A DNA stretch of 15,705 bases, taken from an uncultured bacterium (GTDB lineage Bacteria; Bacillota; Clostridia; Lachnospirales; Lachnospiraceae). The stretch is from assembly GCA_905216215.1 (NCBI GenBank), contig CAJMSZ010000047.1, positions 1 through 15,705 on the forward strand, read 5' to 3'. Positions 1-7,993 of the stretch are shown here, in pieces. The notes below the pieces were generated by a model. It had not been told where the DNA came from. It did no database searches and saw nothing but the letters and a program-made list of their open reading frames with translations. How positions within the stretch are numbered: position 1 is the stretch's first letter; each line of letters opens with the position of its first letter. Position numbers and translations under genes: made by a program.

Positions 1-54
1 TTGGCGACTGCCGCGATAACTTGAGAAACTCGCGAAGCGTGTTTCTCATAGTTT
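1..54 (+). repeat. 54-bp repeat, copy 1 (left flank of the fibre operon)
   Basis: This stretch matches positions 13207-13260 at 53 of 54 bases, differing only at base 5 (c here, a there). It contains a compact palindrome at 22-48: an 8-bp outer stem (tgagaaac/gtttctca), a T-T mismatch, an inner cgc/gcg stem and a GAA loop. No T-run follows, so it is not an intrinsic terminator by itself. The second copy is preceded by another hairpin; the equivalent part of this copy would lie outside the window. It is probably a dispersed extragenic palindromic element, but that is inference from only two copies. Confidence 0.8.
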
Positions 55-125
55 AGGCGAATGCATTAAAAAACGTTACGCACAAGAAGAATAGTTAAAA
101 ATAATTAAAAAAATTAATGAAAATG

Positions 126-190
126 ACGCCTTGTAATGCTTTTTGTAATAGGGCGTGCGATATAATGATTACACGATAGAAATTGTGTAA
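126..190 (+). promoter_or_regulatory. Candidate operon promoter with direct and inverted operator-like repeats
   Basis: A perfect -10 hexamer TATAAT lies at 161-166, with transcription expected from about 173. The expected -35 region (137-143) has no good TTGACA match. A direct repeat TTGTAAT at 131-137 and 143-149, 12 bp apart, sits there instead, as expected for an activator site. It is flanked by inverted arms acgcc (126-130) and ggcgt (152-156). An inverted repeat TTACAC (169-174) / GTGTAA (185-190) covers the expected start site and could be a repressor operator. An A/T-rich tract at about 90-122 could act as an UP element. The -10 is clear; the regulator sites are inferred. Confidence 0.5.
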
Positions 191-206
191 ACAAATAGAG
201 TAATTA

Positions 207-237
207 ATAATAGATAAGATGTATTCTTACCTATTAT
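207..237 (+). other. Leader hairpin in the operon 5' UTR
   Basis: A 13-position stem (207-219 with 225-237, one A-C mismatch at 214/230) closes on a 5-nt loop TGTAT. It falls between the predicted transcription start and the first gene, so it would form near the 5' end of the operon mRNA. No T-run follows, so mRNA stabilisation is more likely than termination. No known riboswitch is recognised. It is AT-rich, so chance folding cannot be excluded. Confidence 0.35.
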
Positions 238-279
238 ATGGGGAGTTATAGAGAAGACTGCAAGGGAGCGATGTGAATT

Positions 280-480
280 GTGAGACAACGAAAAGAAAAA
301 GATAGTAATACATTTGTGATTAAAATCGTGAATCAACAAAATGCAACCTGGCAAGGCAGTGTCACGTGGACGGAAGAACAGAAGGTGCAGAATTTTAGAA
401 GTGCACTGGAACTGCTGAAGCTAATAAATGGAGCACTGGGAGAAAATTCCGGAGCGGAAGGAGGAAGCCATGAAAAGTAA
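280..480 (+). CDS. Small conserved-looking protein of unknown function, first gene of the operon
   Basis: This is a 66-residue, very hydrophilic protein with no signal peptide or membrane segment, so it should be cytosolic. It starts at a GTG, with AGGGAG at 263-268 as a rather distant ribosome binding site. The central part has an alternating pattern (FVIKIVN, then WQGSVTW) like two beta strands, followed by a helix (FRSALELLKLING). From memory, short proteins with a WQG.VTW...FRSALEL core recur near surface-protein genes in Lachnospiraceae; this was not checked. The stop codon lies inside the next gene (11-bp overlap), so translation of the two is probably coupled and the small protein is made together with the tip adhesin. 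It could be a chaperone, a regulator or simply a translational leader; the function is unknown. Confidence 0.6.
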   Translation: MRQRKEKDSNTFVIKIVNQQNATWQGSVTWTEEQKVQNFRSALELLKLINGALGENSGAEGGSHEK

Positions 481-3400
481 AACGTTTAAAAGATGTATCG
501 CTATAATGCTTTGCATGGTCATCGTGTTAAGCGGAAGCGGATACCTCTTGGCAGAAAGTTTGCAGGAAGGAACAACAGCCGGGACTGAGACTGAAGTACA
601 GTCCGAAGAAGGAACAACAGTGGAAGAAGAACAGAATTCTACTGATGAAGGAACGGTAGAGGTTGATGTTCCGGAGGACGAAGAAGAACAGACGCAGGAG
701 AATGCAGAAGCACCTGCGAAGGAAGAAACACCTTCAGAGACAGAAGAACAGGTGGCAGAGACACCAGCGGCAGAGACACCAGCGGAAGAGGTGGCTGGTC
801 AGGCAACTTCCATGACAAAGGAAATCAAAGATGCGAATGGAAATGTTATCTGTACTGTAGTGGCAGACGTTCCGGAAGGCGCATTTGACGCAAAGCCTTC
901 TGAATTGGAAATGACAGTGGACGCATTAACGAATACAGAAGAAGAGAACGTTGGAAAGCTGATTGAAGACGCATTGGCAGAAAATACATATGTTGAAAAC
1001 TGTGTGATGTACCGTGTGACTTTCAAAGTAAACGGAACAGATACAGAGCCAACTAAATCAGTGGATGTGGACTTTAAAGGAACAGGGTTGCAGGTGGCAG
1101 ATGCTTCCGAAGCGAATGTTTTCTACTTCGCACCTGCAAAATCTGAAAGTGGAATCAATGAAGATACTCTGGTAGAAATTCCTCAGAGAGAAGCGAAGAT
1201 GCAGGAGCTTCTGAATGCAGGAACCGGAAAGACCAGAGAACAGTTAGAAGAGGAAAATGATTTTTCGGAATTGACAGTTCAGAATGGCGTTGCCAGTGAA
1301 CTGAAGATGGAAGTTAGAAGAAATCGGATTTATGGATGCTATACAACAGTCGAACAACTTGTAGATAATGAGACGGAACAAGACAATACCATATCTGAAG
1401 CATCGGATGCGATTATACCGTCTGGAACGACCAGTCAGATTAGTGAGACAGAACGGGCAGCAACAACGTATACGATTCGGTTGTGGAAGAATGCAAAGAA
1501 TTCAGGAAAAAAGGATAGTAAGGTAGCCACGTTAGAGAAGTTGGAAGCATCTACAGATGATGCGGGAAACCAGGTCGTGGAAGTGGATTTTTCCAATCAG
1601 AAAGTGACAACGAAATCGGATGCTGATTACGTGTTTTATGGTTGGTCAAAAGTGAACAATGCAAATATTTCATATAACGATTTCGTATATTGTGGGGATT
1701 CGAGTACGAAAATCAAATACGGTAGCACCGAGAAGACGGTCTTCACTTATGACGGAAACAATACCATAACATTTAAGGTAAGCGATTTTAATAGTAAACG
1801 AGAATTAGATTTATATGCGGTATATGCTGTGAAATCAAACCAAAGCTCTGATAAATGTGGTAAAAATAAGAATGTAGAATTCTTTGTACGATATGATGGA
1901 AAGGCACCATATGAACCTTCCGATCACAGTCAATCAGAATACAGTGGGGCAATTAAGAAAGCTACTGATGTACTCTATTATTATCAGCACATATATAATA
2001 ACAGTGATGCAGTAGCCTTAAATTTAAAAAAACAGCCGACGGAGCAGGAATTAAAGAGCGTACTAAACAAAGATAAAAATTTTACAAACAAATATGGAAA
2101 CTATGATAGTAGTAAATATTATATTGAGTGGTACGTATTGAAAAAAACAAGTGATACATGGCATGTGGATGGGGTTGTCCGGTATAAACAGAAATGGACA
2201 TTACGATATAACGCAAACACAAATGATGTGGTTAATGATATCATTGCTGCGAAACAGTATGCCTACAATACGGATGTAACGGTTAAGAATACAGAAAATT
2301 CGAATGGCACTCAGGTAAATACGGTGCCAGTCAGAACAGGGTATACATTTATCGGTTGGAATACGAAAGCGGATGGAACGGGAACTGCATTTGTAGCAGA
2401 TAATAAAATCAAGGTGCAGGATAATTACCATATCTATAAAGACTCTTCCGATACAAGTGAGACGGCAGGTGGTTCTGAAGGCGCTCGAGAGGTAACTCTG
2501 TATGCACAGTGGAGAAAAGATTATGTACCACAGGTTACTACAACGAAGAAGTTGTCTCATGAAAAGTATATCAAGAAGAATGAAGATGGTAGTTATGATC
2601 TGACATTAAATGTTTCTGGAGCCGTTGGTACAGAAGAGTATGTCAATAAGTTGGATGTTCTGTTTGTATTGGATACTTCTGGAAGTATGGACGAGAAAAT
2701 GATGGATGAGGGAAGGAAGTCAACCAGATTCAAGCTTCAAAACAAGGCGGTTAAAGCCGCTGTAGAAAATCTGTCCCAAAAGAAGGGGGTAGATGCACGG
2801 TTTGCTATTGTTTCCTTTGATACTATGGCCGGAATCAATTCAAACTGGACATCTTCCGTAGTGTCATTGAACTATCCGGCGGAGACAGGGAATTATTCTG
2901 GTAAAGCATACTCTTCGTTGTTCGGTGAATACAATGTTCAAGCAGGAGGAACCAATTATCAGGAAGGTTTGACGCAAGCAAAAACATTGCTTCAAACTGC
3001 ACGTCGGGATGCGACAAAAATTGTTGTGTTTGTATCCGATGGTGACCCGACGTTTTATACGGTAGATGGATATATTGAAGGAGACGGAACAACGTATGAT
3101 ACAGACGCAATGAATGCGGCAAAAACAGTTCTAGGCACTATGACCAATATGCAGTATTTCTATACGGTAGGGGTAGGACCACAGAATAGTTATACACATT
3201 TGACAGAGCTAAGAAAAGGTGTGCCGAGCGGAGTTACCACTAAAAACTTTGATGGAACAGATGCGAAGAAGTTAAAAGATGCGTTTGACTCAATCATAAA
3301 AGACACCACCACTCTCTTATGTACTGATGTAACAATTACAGATACGTTATCAGAGTATGTAGAACTTGTAGATAGGAATGTGGTTCCGAACGTCGTTGTA

Positions 3401-4654
3401 AAGGACGAAGATGGAAAGCAGATTGAACAATTAAAGGATGATGAAGGTACGGGATATGCTGTAAGCCATTTCCTAGAAGCCAAGATTCTTACTGAGGATG
3501 GAAAGACGAAGGTTCAGCTTCAGACGAAGAACGGATATAAGCTGGAAGCAGGTTATACATATTATGTAACTGTTAAGATACAGCCGACGGATAAAGCGTT
3601 TAACTATTATGTTGCTCATGATGAAATGTATCCGAGCACTGGTGATAAAAATACAGACGAATATACAGGTTCGGATAAGAAGCCAGGAAAGGATACAAGA
3701 AATAATGGTTCTTCTTCTGAACAGTCAGGATTCTATTCCAACGAAGCGGCAACTGTAACCTATACTTATAATGGAAAGACATCAACAGAGGTCTATAAGA
3801 AGCCGGTTGTTCAGGTTGAAACGATTTCGGTAGAAAAGCGTTGGGTAGGAACGATTCCAGAAAATGAGAACGTGTTTGTTGCTTTACTAAAAAATGGAAA
3901 GGTGGTTCAAGATAGTTCTAATCAGAATGCACCTAGAATTCTTACATTAAATAAGGATAATGCATGGAAAGGTAATTTTGCAGTTGCGAAGGTGACGAAC
4001 GATTATACTGTTAAGGAATTAAGACAGGATGAAAGTGGAACGATTTCATACAATGGTCATAAGTATTCTGTTGTTGAGGATAAAGGAATTGTTACCATTG
4101 CAGGACTTACGTATAAGACAGTATATAGCACAGAAGATGGGAACCCGGCACGAATCATCACAAATGTCGAAAATTCTAAGAAGATTAAAATTATCAAAAC
4201 AAGTACGAATAGTGATGATATCATGTTAGATGGTGCAGAATTTACATTAGTGGATTCGAATAAAAATCCAGTCATTATAGGTGAAAATACGACCAATACT
4301 TATACATCTGTGAATGGTGTTGTGTTGGAGGCTGGTTTGAATGCTGGAACATATACATTGACAGAAATTAAGGCTCCAAGTGGTTATTCAAAGTTAAAGA
4401 ATCCAATTCAGATTGAAATTACTGCTACAGATGTAAAGGTGAGCGGCTCTTCCGATATGGTAACGATTGAGAAGACCACAGATACTAACGAAGAAGATAT
4501 TTGGGTAATCAAGGTCAAGAATGATGCGCTTTATGACCTTCCATCAACCGGTGGAATCGGAATCTTCTGGTATACAATCGGTGGTATGCTACTGATGATG
4601 GCAGCAGCCCTGGTTTTATATAAAAGAAAATGCAGGGAGGTGCTGAATAAATAA
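470..4654 (+). CDS. Large VWA-domain, LPxTG-anchored pilus tip adhesin
   Basis: This 1394-aa secreted protein is built like pilus tip adhesins such as RrgA, GBS104 and SpaC. ATG 470 is preferred because GGAGG lies just upstream and a signal peptide (about 1-28) follows; an earlier in-frame start at 428 lacks both. The order is: an acidic Glu/Thr/Pro-rich linker (about 30-120), a folded N-terminal region, two InlB-like repeat regions (about 340-460 and 574-682), and a VWA domain from about 730. The VWA domain has a complete MIDAS: D735-x-S737-x-S739, T828 and D857. A Cna-B-like domain starts at about 1117 and a SpaA-type domain at about 1237, with a TEIKAPSGY E-box. The sorting signal is LPSTGG (1357-1362), a hydrophobic helix and a Lys/Arg tail. 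The binding partner is unknown. The following sortases should join it to the pilus tip or the wall. Confidence 0.93.
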   Translation: MKSKTFKRCIAIMLCMVIVLSGSGYLLAESLQEGTTAGTETEVQSEEGTTVEEEQNSTDEGTVEVDVPEDEEEQTQENAEAPAKEETPSETEEQVAETPAAETPAEEVAGQATSMTKEIKDANGNVICTVVADVPEGAFDAKPSELEMTVDALTNTEEENVGKLIEDALAENTYVENCVMYRVTFKVNGTDTEPTKSVDVDFKGTGLQVADASEANVFYFAPAKSESGINEDTLVEIPQREAKMQELLNAGTGKTREQLEEENDFSELTVQNGVASELKMEVRRNRIYGCYTTVEQLVDNETEQDNTISEASDAIIPSGTTSQISETERAATTYTIRLWKNAKNSGKKDSKVATLEKLEASTDDAGNQVVEVDFSNQKVTTKSDADYVFYGWSKVNNANISYNDFVYCGDSSTKIKYGSTEKTVFTYDGNNTITFKVSDFNSKRELDLYAVYAVKSNQSSDKCGKNKNVEFFVRYDGKAPYEPSDHSQSEYSGAIKKATDVLYYYQHIYNNSDAVALNLKKQPTEQELKSVLNKDKNFTNKYGNYDSSKYYIEWYVLKKTSDTWHVDGVVRYKQKWTLRYNANTNDVVNDIIAAKQYAYNTDVTVKNTENSNGTQVNTVPVRTGYTFIGWNTKADGTGTAFVADNKIKVQDNYHIYKDSSDTSETAGGSEGAREVTLYAQWRKDYVPQVTTTKKLSHEKYIKKNEDGSYDLTLNVSGAVGTEEYVNKLDVLFVLDTSGSMDEKMMDEGRKSTRFKLQNKAVKAAVENLSQKKGVDARFAIVSFDTMAGINSNWTSSVVSLNYPAETGNYSGKAYSSLFGEYNVQAGGTNYQEGLTQAKTLLQTARRDATKIVVFVSDGDPTFYTVDGYIEGDGTTYDTDAMNAAKTVLGTMTNMQYFYTVGVGPQNSYTHLTELRKGVPSGVTTKNFDGTDAKKLKDAFDSIIKDTTTLLCTDVTITDTLSEYVELVDRNVVPNVVVKDEDGKQIEQLKDDEGTGYAVSHFLEAKILTEDGKTKVQLQTKNGYKLEAGYTYYVTVKIQPTDKAFNYYVAHDEMYPSTGDKNTDEYTGSDKKPGKDTRNNGSSSEQSGFYSNEAATVTYTYNGKTSTEVYKKPVVQVETISVEKRWVGTIPENENVFVALLKNGKVVQDSSNQNAPRILTLNKDNAWKGNFAVAKVTNDYTVKELRQDESGTISYNGHKYSVVEDKGIVTIAGLTYKTVYSTEDGNPARIITNVENSKKIKIIKTSTNSDDIMLDGAEFTLVDSNKNPVIIGENTTNTYTSVNGVVLEAGLNAGTYTLTEIKAPSGYSKLKNPIQIEITATDVKVSGSSDMVTIEKTTDTNEEDIWVIKVKNDALYDLPSTGGIGIFWYTIGGMLLMMAAALVLYKRKCREVLNK
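754..783 (+). repeat. 15-bp in-frame tandem repeat in the adhesin linker
   Basis: Two exact copies of ggcagagacaccagc (754-768 and 769-783) encode a repeated AETPA unit in the acidic linker, and a diverged third start (ggaagag) follows. Copy-number change by slippage would alter linker length without breaking the frame. Confidence 0.7.
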
Positions 4655-4744
4655 CCTATGAAAAGTTCAGCAGCTCAGCTGCAAACAAGAAAAACTAAAG
4701 AGAGGTAAAAATTGGGGAAACCCGAAGGAAAAGGAGAGAAGATT

Positions 4745-6124
4745 ATGAAAAAAATCAAAAAAATCTTTTCAGTGTTATTAACACTGGCAATGGTGCTCGG
4801 AATGAGCATGACATCATTTGCTGCACCAGAAGCTACAGCAAAGATTACTGTAAAAAATTTGACAGCGAATGACAAAACTACATTGAAGCTTTATCAGGTT
4901 GTTAAGTTTGACGATGCAACCAGTAGTTGGGAAGTAACTGACTGGGTAAAGGCAGCTTTACAGCAGGATGATAAATTAGTAGATCTTACAACTAAACCAG
5001 CGAAAATCGACTATGCGAAATTAGCTAAAAAGTATTTACCAGCAAATCCTGATCAGAAAAAAGAAAATGTGGATGCTACTTCTTGTGATTTTGAAAATTT
5101 GGAAGTTGGTGCATATTTAATCACTGCTGGTGGAGATACAACAAGCTATACAGTAATGGGTACTGGAACTTATGATTACGATGAAAATTCAAATTTGATT
5201 AAACCTGTTTCAAAAGAGATTAGTGCAAAAGGTGAAAACTACACAGTAGTAAAAACATTACAGAACAAAAATCAGAAATTTGTTATCAAAGGCGAAACAG
5301 TTGAATTCAATATTGATACAGTATTCCCAAGTTATGCAGATGACAACACAAACAGAACATTCAGTATTACAGATACTCCTGCAGGTATGAAAGTTACTGG
5401 TGTCAGAGTATTAGTTGGTGGAACTCCAGTTGCAGAAGGTACAGATTATACAGTATCCGGATTAAATGTGAAGGATGGGGCTGTAACAGTTACATTTACA
5501 GAAGCATTTATTGGAAATAACAATGCACATGCAACAAAGACAGTTACAGTAGAGGTTACAGCAGTAGTAACAAGTGATGATGGCTCTTACAGCAACGAAG
5601 CAAGCAGTAATTATGACAGTACACCTTCAGAAGTAGTTGGAAAGTCAGGTTCTATTGAAATCGCTAAGACTACAGATGAAGAAAAAGAAGAAGACAGAAA
5701 ACCTTTGACTGGAGCAAAATTCTCAGTTAGCAAAGATGGAAAAGAACTTCAGTTTGTGGAATTAAAAGAAGGCGAATATACTCTTTATACAGAAGATACT
5801 GTTATTCCGGATGGTAAAAAAGCTGTATCTGAAGTTACAGTTGGCAGCGATGGAAAAGTTTTATTGAAAGGTCTTGGCGCAGGCACATATGAAATTAAAG
5901 AAACACTTGCACCGGAAGGATATTCTATCAATAATAACATTCCTAATGCAACAATTGTAGCAGATAGTGCAGAGAATGTAACAGTTTCTGTTCCAGATAG
6001 CCAGCTTTCAGCTCTTCCAGGAACTGGTGGTATCGGTACAACAATCTTCACAATCGGTGGATGCTTAATCATGATTATTGCAGCAGCATTATTCTTTGCA
6101 AGCCGCAAAAAACAGCAGCACTAA
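4745..6124 (+). CDS. Major (backbone) pilin, LPxTG type with isopeptide domains
   Basis: This 459-aa protein should form the polymerised shaft of the pilus. ATG 4745 has AAGGAG 8 nt upstream and opens a clear signal peptide ending near SFA-A (residue 26); the TTG at 4712 is less likely. A D1-like region ends at LIKPVSKE, where K153 is the best candidate for the lysine joined to the next subunit. A middle domain (about 160-295) has candidate isopeptide residues in VVKTL (K170) and SNEAS (N284). A SpaA-type domain (about 302-410) has IAKTT (K308) and the E-box YEIKETLAPEGY (382-393). The C-terminus is LPGTGG (424-429), a hydrophobic helix and RKKQQH. The length is typical of SpaH/EbpB-type pilins. 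Codons look biased (ACA for Thr, GCA for Ala), as expected for high expression. Residue roles come from family knowledge, not tests. Confidence 0.92.
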   Translation: MKKIKKIFSVLLTLAMVLGMSMTSFAAPEATAKITVKNLTANDKTTLKLYQVVKFDDATSSWEVTDWVKAALQQDDKLVDLTTKPAKIDYAKLAKKYLPANPDQKKENVDATSCDFENLEVGAYLITAGGDTTSYTVMGTGTYDYDENSNLIKPVSKEISAKGENYTVVKTLQNKNQKFVIKGETVEFNIDTVFPSYADDNTNRTFSITDTPAGMKVTGVRVLVGGTPVAEGTDYTVSGLNVKDGAVTVTFTEAFIGNNNAHATKTVTVEVTAVVTSDDGSYSNEASSNYDSTPSEVVGKSGSIEIAKTTDEEKEEDRKPLTGAKFSVSKDGKELQFVELKEGEYTLYTEDTVIPDGKKAVSEVTVGSDGKVLLKGLGAGTYEIKETLAPEGYSINNNIPNATIVADSAENVTVSVPDSQLSALPGTGGIGTTIFTIGGCLIMIIAAALFFASRKKQQH

Positions 6125-6167
6125 TTACCACTTTATGAATTAGAGAAAATACATAAGTGATAACAAT

Positions 6168-6201
6168 AGTAGTCCTGGGTGGAAACCCACTCAGGACTAC
6201 T
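6168..6201 (+). other. Strong intercistronic hairpin between the major pilin and the sortases
   Basis: A 10-bp perfect stem (agtagtcctg at 6168-6177 with caggactact at 6192-6201) is extended by five more pairs including one G-U, closing on a 4-nt loop (6183-6186). The bases after it are gtaaaaaaag, an A-run and not a T-run, so it is not a normal intrinsic terminator on either strand. It most likely shields the 3' end of the abundant pilin message from exonucleases, or marks an RNA-processing site that uncouples pilin from sortase levels. Confidence 0.7.
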
Positions 6202-6239
6202 GTAAAAAAAGAGTAACTACAACAACAAGGAGAGTTCGG

Positions 6240-7109
6240 ATGAAAAAGAAAGCCAGTACAATTTTATTTGTGATGATATTTTTAGCCGGTTTGTCCTTAT
6301 TGCTGTACCCATTTGTAGCAAATGAATGGAACAATTACAGGCAGAAGCGTCTCATCAGTACCTATGAAAGTCAGGTTTCCGAATTGGAAGCGGAAGGTGC
6401 GATTGACTATGAGGCGGAGTGGAAGCGGGCAGAGGCATATAATAAAGCATTGCTTCCAAGCATTTTGCCGGATTCATTTGCGATTGCAAGCGCGGCTGAT
6501 GAGCCGGATAAAGAGTATATGTCTTGCTTAAATATTACCGATGATGGTATGATGGGAATAGTAGAAATTCCGAAGATTAATATCAAGCTTCCGATTTACC
6601 ATACAACGGATGAAGATGTCCTTTCCAAGGCGGCAGGACATTTGGAAGGAAGTTCTCTTCCAATTGGTGGGGAGAACACCCACGCAGTCATTTCTGCACA
6701 TAGAGGTCTTCCAAGTGCAGCATTATTTACAGACTTGGATAAATTGAAAGATGGAGACCATTTCCTGATTCATGTACTGGATGATACCCTTTGCTATGAG
6801 GTGGATCAGATTTCTGTAGTAGAACCGGAAGAGACGAACAGTCTTGCAGTGGAAGATGGAGAAGATTTGGTAACACTGCTTACTTGCACTCCTTATGGAG
6901 TGAATTCGCACAGACTTCTGGTGAGGGGTCACAGAGTTCCTTATGATTCGGAAGAGATTCAGGAAAAGGAAACAGGAAATACACCATTTAGTTTCCACAC
7001 AAATTATCTGTTGTGGGTATTGGTTGGACTTGGTATTACAGGAATATTTATTTTGATTTTATATCGTCGTGAGCGCAAGCTTGCGAAAGCAGATAAATCG
7101 AAGGAGTAA
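6240..7109 (+). CDS. Class C (pilin-polymerising) sortase, first copy
   Basis: A 289-aa membrane transpeptidase predicted to cleave LPxTG pilins between Thr and Gly and join the Thr to a lysine of the next pilin. It starts at ATG 6240 behind AAGGAG. An N-terminal membrane helix (about 7-27) and a C-terminal one (about 255-274) give the class C topology, with the enzyme outside the cell. The catalytic triad is visible: H154 in SAHRG, C216 in LLTCTPYG and R225 in VNSHR. The expected lid region has D78-S-F80, resembling the usual DPF/DPW lid with the proline replaced. A second, clearly related sortase follows after 2 nt, so the pair probably arose by tandem duplication. Which one serves the major and which the minor pilin cannot be told from sequence. 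Confidence 0.94.
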   Translation: MKKKASTILFVMIFLAGLSLLLYPFVANEWNNYRQKRLISTYESQVSELEAEGAIDYEAEWKRAEAYNKALLPSILPDSFAIASAADEPDKEYMSCLNITDDGMMGIVEIPKINIKLPIYHTTDEDVLSKAAGHLEGSSLPIGGENTHAVISAHRGLPSAALFTDLDKLKDGDHFLIHVLDDTLCYEVDQISVVEPEETNSLAVEDGEDLVTLLTCTPYGVNSHRLLVRGHRVPYDSEEIQEKETGNTPFSFHTNYLLWVLVGLGITGIFILILYRRERKLAKADKSKE

Positions 7110-7111
7110 AT

Positions 7112-7993
7112 ATGAAGAGAAAGATATCAAGTATCTTATTTGGACTCTTGTTCTTAATTGGATTTGGCGTGCTGGTTTATCCAACGGTTGCCAATCAGTG
7201 GAATACCTACCGCCAGAGCAGACTGATCAGTCATTATGAGACGGTAGTGGAAGAGATGAAGCCGGAGGACTTCACTGCTGAGTGGGAGAAAGCTTACGCA
7301 TTTAACGACACTATGACACAGAATAATATTTACGGTGATGTGTTTGGCAGTGAAGAGGAAGATTTGGAAGATACCGAATACTGGAAGGTTCTGAATGTTG
7401 CAAATGATGGCGTTATGGGATATTTATCAATCCCGAAGATTAATGTGAAGCTTGCCATTTACCATGGGGTAGATGATGAAGTGCTCCAGACAGGAGTTGG
7501 TCATCTGGATGGAACGAAGCTTCCCATAGGCGGAGAGAGCACACACAGTGTGCTGGCAGCGCACAGAGGACTGCCCAGTGCCAGGTTGTTTACCGATATA
7601 GATCAGTTGGAGACGGGAGATAAGTTTTATATTCATGTGCTGGATGAAATTCTGGCATACGAGATAGACCAGATTCTTCCGATGGTAGATAAAGATGATA
7701 ATGAGACTCTGGACGGTGCGCTTCAGATTGAAGAGGGCAAGGATCAGGTTACCTTATTTACCTGTACTCCATATGGTGTGAATTCACATCGTCTTCTGGT
7801 AAGAGGAACGAGAGTACCTTATACGGGAGAAGATGAAGTAAATACACTGTCTCAGTCGATGGTAAAAGCAGTTCAGAATTACTATATGCTTTATCTGATT
7901 ATGGGACTTTCAGTAACATTATTGATTATCTTAATTATGAAAGTAGCTTTTGGTAAGAATCGAAACAGGGAGGAGAAGATGCATGATGAATAG
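7112..7993 (+). CDS. Class C (pilin-polymerising) sortase, second copy
   Basis: A 293-aa paralogue of the preceding sortase, sharing its start (MKRKISSILFG against MKKKASTILFV), its AHRGLPSA block and its TCTPYGVNSHRLLVRG block. The catalytic residues are H151, C218 and R227. The lid candidate is D76-V-F78. Membrane helices lie at about 7-25 and 257-279. The ribosome binding site AAGGAG overlaps the end of the previous gene, and the stop codon at 7991-7993 lies within the start of the next, so the three genes are probably translated as a coupled unit. Paired class C sortases in one pilus operon usually have partly different substrates; that division of labour is inferred here. Confidence 0.94.
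   Translation: MKRKISSILFGLLFLIGFGVLVYPTVANQWNTYRQSRLISHYETVVEEMKPEDFTAEWEKAYAFNDTMTQNNIYGDVFGSEEEDLEDTEYWKVLNVANDGVMGYLSIPKINVKLAIYHGVDDEVLQTGVGHLDGTKLPIGGESTHSVLAAHRGLPSARLFTDIDQLETGDKFYIHVLDEILAYEIDQILPMVDKDDNETLDGALQIEEGKDQVTLFTCTPYGVNSHRLLVRGTRVPYTGEDEVNTLSQSMVKAVQNYYMLYLIMGLSVTLLIILIMKVAFGKNRNREEKMHDE

Noticed and set aside
22..48. Terminator reading of the palindrome inside the 54-bp repeat
   Set aside because: No T-run follows in either copy; copy 2 lies after a true terminator.
428..469. Upstream start for the tip adhesin
   Set aside because: It would add 14 charged residues before the signal peptide and lacks a ribosome binding site, whereas ATG 470 has GGAGG and begins the signal peptide.
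6168..6201. Intrinsic terminator after the major pilin
   Set aside because: The stem is strong but is followed by an A-run, with no T-run on either strand, and the sortases downstream show no promoter of their own.
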